Source: Bacilli bacterium
Lineage (GTDB): Bacteria; Bacillota_I; Bacilli_A; RF39; UBA660
Assembly: GCA_017938725.1 (NCBI GenBank)
Contig: JAGBAW010000028.1
Location: forward strand, 1-53,900
Direction of reading: 5' to 3'
DNA: 53,900 nt
Part shown: in pieces, positions 25,486-33,806 of the stretch
Position numbering within the stretch: the stretch's first letter is position 1
Layout: every line of letters starts with the position of its first letter
Position numbers and translations under genes: made by a program
Notes under the pieces: generated by a model
What the model was told of the DNA's origin: nothing
The model's input: the letters and a program-made list of their open reading frames with translations, nothing else
Database searches by the model: none

Positions 25486-26451
25486 TTGATTACTTTCCTT
25501 AGCTTTTTCTAAAGCTTCTTTTATATATTTCTTATATTCGCTTTTTAATTTAGAATCGGTAATTTTTAAATTATATGATTTTCTAAGTTCATCAAGGGCA
25601 GTTACCTGAAGTGTTGCATCTTCCTCTAATCTTTGATTTGTAATTGATTCAATTATATTATCTTTAACATCCTTTAACTTTGGTTTGTCTTTTTCACCAG
25701 TTTTTAAGATAATATGATATCCATAAGAAGTTTTAACAGGTTCTTTTGTATACTTATTTACTTTTAATTTGTATGCAGCTTCCTCAAATTCTTTAACCAT
25801 ATCACCTTTGTTAAAATATCCTAAATCTCCACCATTGTCTTTAGAACCAGGATCATCAGAATTTTCTTTAGCAAGTTTGCTAAAATCTTCACCATTATCT
25901 AATTTTTTTATGATTTCCTCTGCCTTTTTCCTAGCTTCATCATCAGTTAAGCCATTTTCTGCTTCTGTATCAACCTTTATTAATATATGCTTAGCGCTTA
26001 TATCGCCGACAGTATTTTCTTTATAATATGCATTTATTTCATCATCTTTAATATTATTTTTTACATAATCTTCTATGGCTTTATTTCTTTGAAAACTTAG
26101 TCTAAAATCATTCTTTAGTTCGTTTTCATTATCATATCCAGCATTTTTTAAAGTGTCTTCCCAAGAGTCTGAATATTGAGTTTTTAATGTTTCAATTTGA
26201 TTAGTTACTTGTTTTTCAATATCTTCATCATCTTTATATATAGTACCTAATATTTCCTTATCAATCATATCTATCATAATTGATGTACCATATTTTTCCT
26301 TTAAATTTTTATATAACGAATCTGCGGTTACATTTTCACCATTAATTGTAAATGCTACTTCTTCTCCATTTTTTAGTTTTGAATTTCCACATCCACACAA
26401 AAGAAATCCACATATTAATATAGTTCCCATCAACATTATTTTTCTTTTCAT
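25480..26451 (-). CDS. prsA: Foldase lipoprotein PrsA (parvulin-type)
   Basis: A 323-residue lipoprotein that helps exported proteins fold outside the membrane. Signal peptide with lipobox L-C-G-C, lipidated Cys21. The flanking N/C domain starts with VAFTINGENVTADSLYKNLKEKYG. The parvulin (PpiC) domain lies at about 140-245: SAKHILIKV, FSKLAKENSDDPGSKDNGGDLGY, F-E-x-A-A-Y-K-L, SYGYHIILK. The C-terminal helix is Lys/Glu-rich. GGAGGATAAAT precedes ATG 26451. It is a single-gene unit, convergent with recX. Confidence 0.93.
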   Translation of the reverse strand: MKRKIMLMGTILICGFLLCGCGNSKLKNGEEVAFTINGENVTADSLYKNLKEKYGTSIMIDMIDKEILGTIYKDDEDIEKQVTNQIETLKTQYSDSWEDTLKNAGYDNENELKNDFRLSFQRNKAIEDYVKNNIKDDEINAYYKENTVGDISAKHILIKVDTEAENGLTDDEARKKAEEIIKKLDNGEDFSKLAKENSDDPGSKDNGGDLGYFNKGDMVKEFEEAAYKLKVNKYTKEPVKTSYGYHIILKTGEKDKPKLKDVKDNIIESITNQRLEEDATLQVTALDELRKSYNLKITDSKLKSEYKKYIKEALEKAKESNQN

Positions 26452-26529
26452 TATTTATCCTCCTTAATAATGCACATATATATAATAACAAAATTAAAAA
26501 AATAAAACAATATTTTTGAAAATATAATC

Positions 26530-26557
26530 ACACTATTATTAGTTTTGCCATAAAATA
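26530..26557 (+). promoter_or_regulatory. Possible sigma-K promoter of the YjcZ-type genes
   Basis: AC at 26530-26531, 17 bases, CATAAAATA at 26549-26557, matching CATANNNTA. It lies 29 bases before the first start. Chance matches are frequent at this base composition. Confidence 0.4.
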
Positions 26558-26586
26558 ATGTGAATAGAAAAAAAGGAGGAATGGAA

Positions 26587-26670
26587 ATGAGACAATCATA
26601 TGGATCAGGTGCTGGTATAATACTAGTACTATTCATACTATTAGTAATAATAATAGGTGCTTATATCTAA
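26587..26670 (+). CDS. Tiny YjcZ-type sporulation membrane peptide
   Basis: A peptide of 27 residues: a Ser/Gly-rich N-terminus (MRQSYGSGAG) and one membrane segment IILVLFILLVIIIGAYI. This matches the tiny YjcZ-type membrane peptides that accumulate in Bacilli spores. AGGAGG at 26574-26579 is seven bases before ATG 26587; a nearer ATG at 26581 is out of frame and too close. Its stop lies 31 bases before the next such gene. Confidence 0.8.
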   Translation: MRQSYGSGAGIILVLFILLVIIIGAYI

Positions 26671-26701
26671 ATTCATTAATTAAAAGTTAGGAGGTAAAAT
26701 T

Positions 26702-26827
26702 ATGAGCTGTACAAATACATGTTCACAAACAAGCTGCTCACAACCAACTGGTCGTGGATGCGGATTTGTTACAATAATAGTACTTTATATACTATTAGCA
26801 ATTATACTTAGTTCATTTGTTTGCTAA
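26702..26827 (+). CDS. Second tiny Cys-rich membrane peptide
   Basis: A peptide of 41 residues: a Cys-rich head (MSCTNTCSQTSCSQPTGRGCG) with five cysteines, then a membrane segment FVTIIVLYILLAIILSSFV and a final Cys. AGGAGG precedes ATG 26702. It follows the YjcZ-type peptide gene and shares its transcript up to a clear terminator. The membrane part and context fit the same group; the cysteines would allow cross-linking in the coat. Confidence 0.75.
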   Translation: MSCTNTCSQTSCSQPTGRGCGFVTIIVLYILLAIILSSFVC

Positions 26828-26851
26828 AAAAGTTCAAAATAGAACTTTTTT
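26826..26851 (+). terminator. Terminator of the tiny-peptide operon
   Basis: AAAAAAGTTC and GAACTTTTTT pair around AAAATA, starting in the stop codon. Confidence 0.9.
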
Positions 26852-26869
26852 CATTTACCTATCAAATAT

Positions 26870-26898
26870 TTGACATACATTAGATTTTCTGTTATTAT
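26870..26898 (+). promoter_or_regulatory. Sigma-A promoter of the gene at 26927
   Basis: TTGACA at 26870-26875, 17 bases, TATTAT at 26893-26898, with the start codon 29 bases further. Confidence 0.7.
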
Positions 26899-26926
26899 AA
26901 GTTTCACTAAAAGGAGATATATTGAT

Positions 26927-27352
26927 ATGCAAGGAAAACAAATTGAAGTTCCCTCTTTTGTTAAAAAAATGGATGAAGAAAAATTACAAAAAATAGTGGA
27001 TGGTATGGCCAATGGTGTTATGAATGTATATACTCAGATAAAAGATGAAAATGGTAATATTGTAGGATTCAAAAGGGTATATTTAACAAAGGAAAAAGAG
27101 ATGATTTTATCACAAATGTATAGTGATTTAAAGAGAAAATTAAATAGTTTAGAAGATTATAATATTGTAAATGCATTAAAGAAAATGAAAGAAATAAAAA
27201 GATTAAGAAAAAGAATAGAAGAAGTTAGATCTTCTCAATCATATACGATGTATTCAACAGGTTTTGAAACATCTGAAAATAGAGCAAAAACTTGGAAGGA
27301 TGATATTGCGCAAACCTCTAGGGATATAAAAGAATACAAAAATATAATGTAG
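26927..27352 (+). CDS. Unknown small helical protein
   Basis: A protein of 141 residues, basic and helical, cytosolic. A small beta part (VYTQIKDENGNIVGFKRVYLT, split by turns, about 32-53) is followed by long charged helices with K-K-M-K-E-I-K-R-L-R-K-R-I-E-E-V. AAGGAGAT precedes ATG 26927, and a clean sigma-A promoter ends just before it, so an in-frame ATG at 26870 inside that promoter is not used. No family is recognised. Confidence 0.7.
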   Translation: MQGKQIEVPSFVKKMDEEKLQKIVDGMANGVMNVYTQIKDENGNIVGFKRVYLTKEKEMILSQMYSDLKRKLNSLEDYNIVNALKKMKEIKRLRKRIEEVRSSQSYTMYSTGFETSENRAKTWKDDIAQTSRDIKEYKNIM

Positions 27353-27377
27353 TAAATATTTGATTAAGTTATATTAT

Positions 27378-27404
27378 AAAAGTAGACAAGAAAGTCTACT
27401 TTTA
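27378..27404. terminator. Bidirectional terminator
   Basis: AAAAGTAGAC and GTCTACTTTT form a ten-base stem between convergent genes, with A/T runs on both sides. Confidence 0.85.
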
Positions 27405-27427
27405 CTAATATATATTAAAGTGTTTAT

Positions 27428-27853
27428 TTAATTTGGATTCCTCATTGCGCAAAAAAATCTTTTTTTACTATAATTTAAATCTATATTATAAGGATTTACT
27501 CTTTCAATTGCGCTCATGCTTCCAGCATTGAACCATTTTCTGTAACCTGCATAAATTTGAACATGATCTACCGAATATCCATCTTCTGTTTCAAATACAA
27601 TATCACCGGGTTTTAAACTATTAAAATCATCTATTTCAGCCCAGTCATTTAATATTAAAAATGTATATATATAAGGAGCAAAGTTATAATTAAAGCTATT
27701 CATTTCTTCTTCTGAGAATATTTTTGATTTATATAAGCATACACTTACGTATGTTGAACAGCACGTTGCCTTATTTGGATTATTTAGTGAATTTTTAATA
27801 TCATAATAGTAAAGGTCATTTCCTATACTATAATGCCAGTTTTCTTTTTCCAT
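27428..27853 (-). CDS. NlpC/P60-type hydrolase domain without signal peptide
   Basis: A protein of 141 residues. ATCCSTYVSVCLY (about 29-41) fits the catalytic Cys helix; SLKPGDIVFETEDGYSVDHVQIYAG (read in two parts, about 80-104) gives the L-x-P-G-D-I-V strand and the catalytic His in D-H-V-Q-I-Y. A typical third polar residue is less clear. There is no signal peptide, and ATG 27853 has no good ribosome site; the frame stays open upstream into the HIT gene. Enzymes of this group cut cell-wall peptides or amides. It may be co-translated with HIT, or be a truncated gene. Confidence 0.6.
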   Translation of the reverse strand: MEKENWHYSIGNDLYYYDIKNSLNNPNKATCCSTYVSVCLYKSKIFSEEEMNSFNYNFAPYIYTFLILNDWAEIDDFNSLKPGDIVFETEDGYSVDHVQIYAGYRKWFNAGSMSAIERVNPYNIDLNYSKKRFFCAMRNPN

Positions 27854-27899
27854 AATATTGTGTATTTTCTTAGAAATATTTAGAAACTTATTTGTTTGG

Positions 27900-28286
27900 C
27901 TATTCTGGATTATTCTTTTTTTTACAGTCCATCAGTTTTTCATATACCTGAGTAATAGTTATGCCATTATTTTCCTTATAATAAGGTTTTAAATGCATAT
28001 GATAATGTTTAACTTCTTGAACTTCTCCATTATTTTGCACAATGGTCATTCCATCAATATTTAGTTTTTCTTTTAATAAGACATGCATTTTCTTAGCTAT
28101 AACATTCAGATGAGTCAAAGTACTCATATTAATATCATCTAAATTTTCATAATGTTTTTTAGGTATTATAAGCATATGTCCTGGACTCATTGGATTAACA
28201 TCTAAGAAAACTTTTACTATTTTATCTTCATAAATTGTATAAGATGGAATTTCTCCATTTATGATTTTACAAAATATACAATCCAT
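27900..28286 (-). CDS. hit: HIT-family nucleotide hydrolase
   Basis: A 128-residue HIT protein. It starts MDCIFCKIINGEIPS with the Cys pair usual in the family, has the D-V-N-P-M-S-P-G-H-M-L-I-I-P-K-K-H block, and the nucleotide-binding triad H-Y-H-M-H-L near 95-100. Such enzymes split purine nucleotide phosphoramidates. AAGGTGAT precedes ATG 28286 on the minus strand. It is upstream of the NlpC/P60-type gene in the same direction, and divergent from the suf operon. Confidence 0.93.
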   Translation of the reverse strand: MDCIFCKIINGEIPSYTIYEDKIVKVFLDVNPMSPGHMLIIPKKHYENLDDINMSTLTHLNVIAKKMHVLLKEKLNIDGMTIVQNNGEVQEVKHYHMHLKPYYKENNGITITQVYEKLMDCKKKNNPE

Positions 28287-28375
28287 TTTTAATCACCTTC
28301 CATTATAATTTTAACAAAAAACACTAAAAAAATATATACTTTTATGTTAAAATATATATGTTTGGAGATGATTTT

Positions 28376-29131
28376 ATGCTAAGAATAAAAAATCTATATG
28401 TTAGCATTGATGGTAAAGAAATATTAAAAGATTTTAATATTAACATAAATAAAGGTGAAGTTCATGCACTGATGGGACCAAATGGCACTGGTAAAAGTAC
28501 TTTATCCAAGGTTATACTAAATAATAAAAAATATAAAAAAGAAAAAGGTAATATTTATTTTGAGGGCGAAGATATTACGAATTTATCCACAGATAAAATT
28601 GCAAAAAAAGGAATATTTTTGTCAAACCAACTTCCGTGTGAAATAGACGGTGTAACAACTGCAGATTTTCTTAGAACAGCTTTAAATGAAAAGGAAGAAA
28701 ATGTATCTTTATATTCATTTATTAAAAAAATAAATAGCGCTGTTTCCGATTTAAATATGGATGAAAAAATGATTCATAGAAGTATAAATAAGGGTTTCTC
28801 AGGTGGGGAAAAAAAGAAAAATGAAATACTTCAAATGAAAGTACTTGAACCTAAATTTATAATACTAGATGAGATCGATTCAGGACTAGATGTAGATAGT
28901 TTAAAAATAGTTGGTGAAAATGTAACAAATTATTTAAAAGAACATAAAGATACATCAGTATTAATCATTACCCATTATCCTAGAATATTAGAATATATTA
29001 AACCTGATTTCGTACATGTTATGACTGGTGGACAAATTAAAAAAACAGGAAATTATGATTTAGCACTTGAAATAGAAAAAAAAGGTTATGATACTTATAA
29101 AAATAATAGTGCAAGTATAGTAAGTGAGTAA
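28376..29131 (+). CDS. sufC: Fe-S assembly ATPase SufC
   Basis: A 251-residue ABC-type ATPase that works with SufB and SufD. Walker A GPNGTGKSTLSK, signature FSGGEKKKNE, Walker B FIILDEIDSGLD and the switch His in IITHYPR. ATG 28376 follows GGAGATG; an in-frame ATG at 28358 is upstream of that site. First gene of sufCDSUB, the order used in Bacillus. The next gene begins within a few bases of its stop. Confidence 0.97.
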   Translation: MLRIKNLYVSIDGKEILKDFNININKGEVHALMGPNGTGKSTLSKVILNNKKYKKEKGNIYFEGEDITNLSTDKIAKKGIFLSNQLPCEIDGVTTADFLRTALNEKEENVSLYSFIKKINSAVSDLNMDEKMIHRSINKGFSGGEKKKNEILQMKVLEPKFIILDEIDSGLDVDSLKIVGENVTNYLKEHKDTSVLIITHYPRILEYIKPDFVHVMTGGQIKKTGNYDLALEIEKKGYDTYKNNSASIVSE

Positions 29132-29138
29132 TCAAATT

Positions 29139-29846
29139 ATGAATAAAATAGTATTAGAAGAGTTAAAGTCTAATATAAAATTAACGGGTAATGAATATGT
29201 AATAAAAAATGAAAATAATGATGTGGTTTTTGATATTGAAAATAGTTCAAGTGTAATATTTAATGTTTTTAATGAAGAAGATACAAAGGTTTACTATACT
29301 TTTAATGTTTTAGAAAATTCTAATTTAACCATTAATATATTTGATGCTGCAAGGGAAGTAAAAAGAAATATAACTATTAATGTTAATGGAGAAAATAGTA
29401 GTGTTATACTTAATTTAAGTTGTATTTCTCTAAAGGAAAATAATTATATAGTAAATGTATATCATAATAGTAAAAATACTCATAGTAAAACTAATTTACA
29501 TGGCTTAGCACTTGATAATAACTCTATATTTATACAAAATAATGGATATATAAGAAATGGTTCAACAAAAAGTACATTAAATCAAGATAATAAAATAATA
29601 ATAATGAATGATAATAACTCCAAAATAGAACCTAATTTATATATTGATGAATATGATACCTTAGCATCACATGGAGCTTATATAGGCAAATTTGATGAAG
29701 AGGAATTATTTTACTTAAACTCTAGAGGACTAGATAATAAAAGTAGCTACAATCTATTAATAAATGGATTCTTATTATATGAATTTGTAATAAGTGATGA
29801 GGATAAAGTTAAATTAAAAAATATTATTGAAAAGTACTGGGGGTGA
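29139..29846 (+). CDS. sufD: SufD-like scaffold subunit (short)
   Basis: A protein of 235 residues; SufD is usually over 400. The beta-helix core and the C-terminal end E-L-F-Y-L-N-S-R-G-L and L-L-I-N-G-F-L-L-Y-E-F-V are SufB/SufD-like (compare LMSRGID in SufB). The N-terminal helical domain is missing. The start at 29139 has GTGAG about ten bases upstream; an in-frame GTG at 29124 overlapping the sufC stop is possible. The frame is intact and placed between sufC and sufS, so it is probably a functional minimal SufD. Confidence 0.85.
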   Translation: MNKIVLEELKSNIKLTGNEYVIKNENNDVVFDIENSSSVIFNVFNEEDTKVYYTFNVLENSNLTINIFDAAREVKRNITINVNGENSSVILNLSCISLKENNYIVNVYHNSKNTHSKTNLHGLALDNNSIFIQNNGYIRNGSTKSTLNQDNKIIIMNDNNSKIEPNLYIDEYDTLASHGAYIGKFDEEELFYLNSRGLDNKSSYNLLINGFLLYEFVISDEDKVKLKNIIEKYWG

Positions 29847-29850
29847 GAAA

Positions 29851-31053
29851 ATGAATTATAAAAACGATTTTCCTATGCTTGAGAAAGATATTGTTTATTT
29901 TGATAATGGTGCAACTACATTAAAACCAAAATGCGTAATAGATGCTATATGTGATTATTATACAAATTATACATCAAATGCACATAGAGGTGATTATAAA
30001 CTTAGCGTAAAAGCAAGTAATGAATATGAAAATGTAAGAGAAAAAGTAAAAGATCTTATTAATGCGAAAAATAAAGATGAAATAGTATTTACTAGTGGTT
30101 CAACTGAATCATTAAACTTAGTGATAAACGGATACTTTAAAAATCATCTAAATAAAGGTGATGAAGTTCTTATTACAAAGAGTGAACATGCATCTAATAT
30201 ACTTCCATGGTATGAACTAGAAAATGAAATTGGTATAAAAGTAAAATATATTCCATTAACTGAAAATCACACAGTTACTATAGAAAATTTAAAAATGGTG
30301 GTAACAGATAAAACAAAAGTAATATCAATTGCACATGTTACTAATGTAATTGGAGATGTAAGACCAATAAAGGAAATAATTAGTTATGCACATGAAAAGG
30401 GTATATTAGTAGTTATAGATGGTGCACAAAGTGTAGGACATACTAAAGTCGATGTAACATCTTTAGATATTGATTTTTTAGCTTTTTCAGCACATAAGAT
30501 GCTTGGTCCAACAGGCGTTGGAGTACTTTATGGTAAATATGAGTTATTAGATGAGGTTAAACCTTTAAAATATGGTGGGGGAATGAATATCGCATTTACT
30601 AGCCCAAAAGAAATAGAATATAAAGATTTGCCATTTAGACTAGAAGCAGGTACTCAAAATATAGCGGGTGTAATTGGATTTGGAAAAGCTATTGACTATA
30701 TAAACAAAGTTGGCATTGATAATATAGAAGAGACATGTGATGAATTAAAGGAATATATTGTAAAAAAATTAAAAACACTAAAAAATGTAAAAGTATATAA
30801 TGAAAACGTAGAAGGATCAACAATTGCATTTAATATAAATGGAATATTTGCGCAAGACACAGCAATATATTTAGATAAATATAATATATGTGTTAGAAGT
30901 GGTAGTCATTGTGCAAAAAAATTAGAAGATGAGCTTGGAATAAAGAATACATGCAGAATAAGTATATATTTTTATAACACAAAAGAGGATGCAGATAAAT
31001 TAATAGAAATATTAGACAATGATAAAATATTAGAAGAAAGTTTAGGTGTTTAG
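29851..31053 (+). CDS. sufS: Cysteine desulfurase SufS
   Basis: A 400-residue PLP enzyme that takes sulfur from cysteine for Fe-S clusters. PLP Lys216 in FSAHKMLGPTG, active-site Cys354 in RSGSHCAKK, the type II (SufS) context. Further marks are YFDNGATT, SNAHRGDY and FTSGSTESLN. GGGGTGAG precedes ATG 29851, overlapping the end of sufD. SufU, its sulfur acceptor, follows. Confidence 0.97.
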   Translation: MNYKNDFPMLEKDIVYFDNGATTLKPKCVIDAICDYYTNYTSNAHRGDYKLSVKASNEYENVREKVKDLINAKNKDEIVFTSGSTESLNLVINGYFKNHLNKGDEVLITKSEHASNILPWYELENEIGIKVKYIPLTENHTVTIENLKMVVTDKTKVISIAHVTNVIGDVRPIKEIISYAHEKGILVVIDGAQSVGHTKVDVTSLDIDFLAFSAHKMLGPTGVGVLYGKYELLDEVKPLKYGGGMNIAFTSPKEIEYKDLPFRLEAGTQNIAGVIGFGKAIDYINKVGIDNIEETCDELKEYIVKKLKTLKNVKVYNENVEGSTIAFNINGIFAQDTAIYLDKYNICVRSGSHCAKKLEDELGIKNTCRISIYFYNTKEDADKLIEILDNDKILEESLGV

Positions 31054-31054
31054 A

Positions 31055-31477
31055 TTGGAAAGTAATTTTAAAAGAACATTAATACTAGAAAATTATGAAA
31101 AGCCATTTCACAGGGGATTATTAAAAGATTCAACATATTTAAGAGAAAATAAAAATAACTCTTCTTGTATTGATAATTTTGACATAGAATTGAAAATAGA
31201 AGATGGAATAATAAAGGATATAAGGTTTGATGGTGAGGCATGTGCAATAGCAACTTCATCTATGTCTATATCTATTAGTAAACTTATTGGTAAGAGTAAG
31301 GAAGAAGCATTAAATATAATAGAAAATTATGAAAAAATGATTAATGAAGAGGAATATGATGAAGATTTACTTGAAGAATTAACTGCATACGAAGATATAT
31401 ATAAACAACCTGCAAGGAAAAAATGTGCAACTTTAGGAATACTTGGGATAAAAGATTTAATTAATAAAAGTAAGTAG
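31055..31477 (+). CDS. sufU: Sulfur-relay protein SufU
   Basis: A 140-residue zinc protein that accepts sulfur from SufS. The ligand set is present: Cys38 and Asp40 in SSCIDNF, Cys63 in GEACAIATSS, and a Cys in RKKCATLG. The usual N-P-x-C-G-D is changed to N-S-S-C-I-D. TTG 31055 is the best start, six bases after AGGTG; its first base is two bases past the sufS stop. An in-frame GTG at 31046 lies inside the ribosome site. Confidence 0.93.
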   Translation: MESNFKRTLILENYEKPFHRGLLKDSTYLRENKNNSSCIDNFDIELKIEDGIIKDIRFDGEACAIATSSMSISISKLIGKSKEEALNIIENYEKMINEEEYDEDLLEELTAYEDIYKQPARKKCATLGILGIKDLINKSK

Positions 31478-31486
31478 GTGAATAAA

Positions 31487-32827
31487 ATGAAGGAAGTAGT
31501 ATTTGATAAAGGCTTAAGTGAGGAAAAAGTTAAAGAAATATCCAAAATAAAATGTGAACCAGAGTGGATGTGCGATTTTAGAGTAAAAGCATATAATGAG
31601 TTTATAAATAAATCTCTTCCTTCCTTTGGACCTAAAATAGATATAGATTTTGATAATATTACCTATTATAAGAGAATAGATGATAAAGTACATAGTACAT
31701 GGAATAATATAGATAAAAAGGTAAAAAAGACATTTGATGATATAGGTGTAACTTCACAAGAAAAAGAGTATTTAGATGGTCTTGGAGTTCAATATGATAG
31801 TGAAGTAATATATCATAATATGATAAAAGAACTAAATGATAAAAATGTAATATTTTTAGATACTGATACTGCACTTAAAAAATATCCAGATTTATTTAAG
31901 AAGTATTTTAATAAATTAGTTAAATATGATGAAAATAAGTTTACAGCATTAAATGGTGCGGTATGGAGTGGAGGAACTTTCATATATATTCCACCACATA
32001 CTAAACTTGATAGACCACTTCAAAGTTATTTTAGGATAAATACTAAATCGATGGGACAATTTGAAAGAACCTTAATAATAGTTGATGATGATTCAGAACT
32101 TCATTATATAGAAGGTTGTACAGCTCCAACCTATACTACAGATTCACTTCATGCGGCAGTCGTAGAAATATATGTAGGTAAAAATTCCAAATGTAGATAT
32201 ACTACTATCCAAAATTGGGCTAATAATGTTAATAATTTAGTTACTAAAAGAGCAGTAATTGATGATGGTGGCACTATGCAATGGATAGATGGTAATATAG
32301 GATCTAAAGTAAATATGAAATATCCAGCATGTATATTAAGAGGTGATAATTCAAAAGGGGAATGTATATCAGTTGCAATAGCATCAGAAAATCAAATCCA
32401 AGATACAGGTGCTAAAATGATTCATTTAGGTAAAAATACGGAGAGTAAAATAATAGCTAAATCAATTGCGAGAAGTTCTGGTAATGCTAGTTATAGGGGT
32501 CTTGTTAGTATAGAAAAGGATGCAATAAATTCAAAAGCAAGCGTTAAATGTGATACAATTTTACTTGATCCTTACTCAAAAAGTGATACAATACCAACTA
32601 ATATATGCAAAAATGAATCATCAAAAATTGAACATGAAGCAACTGTATCAAAGATAGATGAAGATAAATTATTTTACCTTATGAGTAGAGGTATAGACGA
32701 AGAAAAAGCAATAGAATTATCTATAATAGGTTTTATAGAAGAATTTACAGAGGAACTTCCTTTAGAATATGCTGTAGAATTAAATAACTTACTTAAAAAT
32801 AATTTTAAACCAATATGTGAAATTTAA
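31487..32827 (+). CDS. sufB: Fe-S assembly scaffold SufB
   Basis: A 446-residue SufB, the scaffold on which Fe-S clusters form with SufC and SufD. Helical N-terminus with PEWMCDFRVKAYNEF, then the beta-helix: WSGGTFIYIPPHTKLD, LHYIEGCTAP, NIGSK, CDTILLDPYSKSDTIP and the C-terminal LFYLMSRGIDEEKA. The length is normal. AGGTGAA precedes ATG 31487; an in-frame GTG at 31478 is inside that site. Last gene of the operon. Confidence 0.97.
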   Translation: MKEVVFDKGLSEEKVKEISKIKCEPEWMCDFRVKAYNEFINKSLPSFGPKIDIDFDNITYYKRIDDKVHSTWNNIDKKVKKTFDDIGVTSQEKEYLDGLGVQYDSEVIYHNMIKELNDKNVIFLDTDTALKKYPDLFKKYFNKLVKYDENKFTALNGAVWSGGTFIYIPPHTKLDRPLQSYFRINTKSMGQFERTLIIVDDDSELHYIEGCTAPTYTTDSLHAAVVEIYVGKNSKCRYTTIQNWANNVNNLVTKRAVIDDGGTMQWIDGNIGSKVNMKYPACILRGDNSKGECISVAIASENQIQDTGAKMIHLGKNTESKIIAKSIARSSGNASYRGLVSIEKDAINSKASVKCDTILLDPYSKSDTIPTNICKNESSKIEHEATVSKIDEDKLFYLMSRGIDEEKAIELSIIGFIEEFTEELPLEYAVELNNLLKNNFKPICEI

Positions 32828-32832
32828 TTAAT

Positions 32833-32865
32833 AGAAGAAAGTATTAAATTATTTTCTTCTTTTTG
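32833..32865 (+). terminator. Terminator of the suf operon
   Basis: AGAAGAAA and TTTCTTCT pair around a twelve-base loop, and T follows. Confidence 0.8.
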
Positions 32866-32974
32866 TTTATGTAAAAATCTATTATTGAAAGAATTTATAT
32901 TCAAAAATGACTTTTTTGTACTTTGCTAATTATTTATTAATAATGTATCATGTTCATCGAAGGGAGAGATGATT

Positions 32975-33301
32975 ATGTTAAATCAAATAGTTATAGTTGG
33001 GAGACTAGTTAAAGATCCTGAACTAAAAGAAACAGAGACAGGTAAAAAAGTTACAAATATTACACTTGCAGTTCCAAGAAGTTATAAAAATGTAAATGGA
33101 GAGTATGATACAGACTTTATTGATTGTACACTATGGACTGGTGTTGCAGAGAGTACTTCAGAATATTGTAAAAAAGGTGATCTTCTTGGAGTAAAAGGAA
33201 GAGTACAAACTAGAGTATACGAAAAAGAAGAAGAGAAAAAATACATAACTGAAGTAATTGCCGAAAAGGTAACCTTTCTAACAAGTAAGAAAACGGAATA
33301 G
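32975..33301 (+). CDS. ssb: Short single-stranded DNA-binding protein
   Basis: A 108-residue single OB-fold: MLNQIVIVGRLVKDPEL, then the T-N-I-T-L-A-V-P-R strand, FIDCTLWTGVAES, GDLLGVKGRVQTR and E-V-I-A-E-K-V-T-F-L. It stops there, without the disordered tail and acidic D-D-x-I-P-F tip of replicative SSB. This is the size and shape of competence-type or accessory SSB. GGGAGAG supports ATG 32975; an in-frame ATG at 32969 is too close to it. Confidence 0.9.
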   Translation: MLNQIVIVGRLVKDPELKETETGKKVTNITLAVPRSYKNVNGEYDTDFIDCTLWTGVAESTSEYCKKGDLLGVKGRVQTRVYEKEEEKKYITEVIAEKVTFLTSKKTE

Positions 33302-33315
33302 TGTTTTCTTTTGTT
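33287..33315 (+). terminator. Terminator of ssb
   Basis: AAGAAAAC and GTTTTCTT pair across the stop codon, followed by a few T. Confidence 0.65.
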
Positions 33316-33411
33316 TATGAATAAAAAGTTACTAGTTAGTTAACATTAAACATATAGGAGTCTAATTTTAATATAATTTATCTATAAATTGATGAAAGGT
33401 TAGGTGAATAT

Positions 33412-33765
33412 ATGATTATCGGTCAGAGAATAAAAGAACTTAGAAAATCTAAGAACCTAACTCAACAAAAATTAGCCGATTTAGTTAATGTAACAAAGGT
33501 ATCTATTTGTTGTTATGAGAAAGGAACAAGAACTCCTAATTTAGAAACATTTGTAGATTTAGTTAATATCTTAGATACTACGCCAAATTATTTACTTGGT
33601 AGGGATGTAAAATTAGTCGCTGAAGAGGATGAAGATTATTCTATGGTTTTACCTAAAGAAGATATACAAATCATAAAAGAAATAAGAGGTAATGAAAAGC
33701 TAATTAATTATTTAAGAAAAGATCCTAAAAGAGGAGTAGAATATATAAGCAAAAAACCAATGTAA
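33412..33765 (+). CDS. XRE-family transcriptional regulator
   Basis: A protein of 117 residues. An N-terminal Cro/CI-type helix-turn-helix (4-62): IGQRIKELRKSKNLTQQKLA, V-T-K-V-S-I-C-C-Y-E-K-G-T-R-T-P, NYLLGRD. A short acidic C-terminal part follows, with a helix around 83-105 that may dimerise. AGGTGA precedes ATG 33412. It stands alone between ssb and the nucleoside phosphorylase, each with its own terminator. Such proteins may be phage- or element-derived, but no other element gene is adjacent. The target is unknown. Confidence 0.88.
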   Translation: MIIGQRIKELRKSKNLTQQKLADLVNVTKVSICCYEKGTRTPNLETFVDLVNILDTTPNYLLGRDVKLVAEEDEDYSMVLPKEDIQIIKEIRGNEKLINYLRKDPKRGVEYISKKPM

Positions 33766-33777
33766 TTTGGTTTTTTT
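33751..33777 (+). terminator. Terminator of the XRE gene
   Basis: AAAAAACCAA and TTGGTTTTTT pair around six bases, overlapping the stop codon and ending in T. Confidence 0.9.
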
Positions 33778-33806
33778 GTGCTATAATTTTTATAGTAGGT
33801 GAAAAT

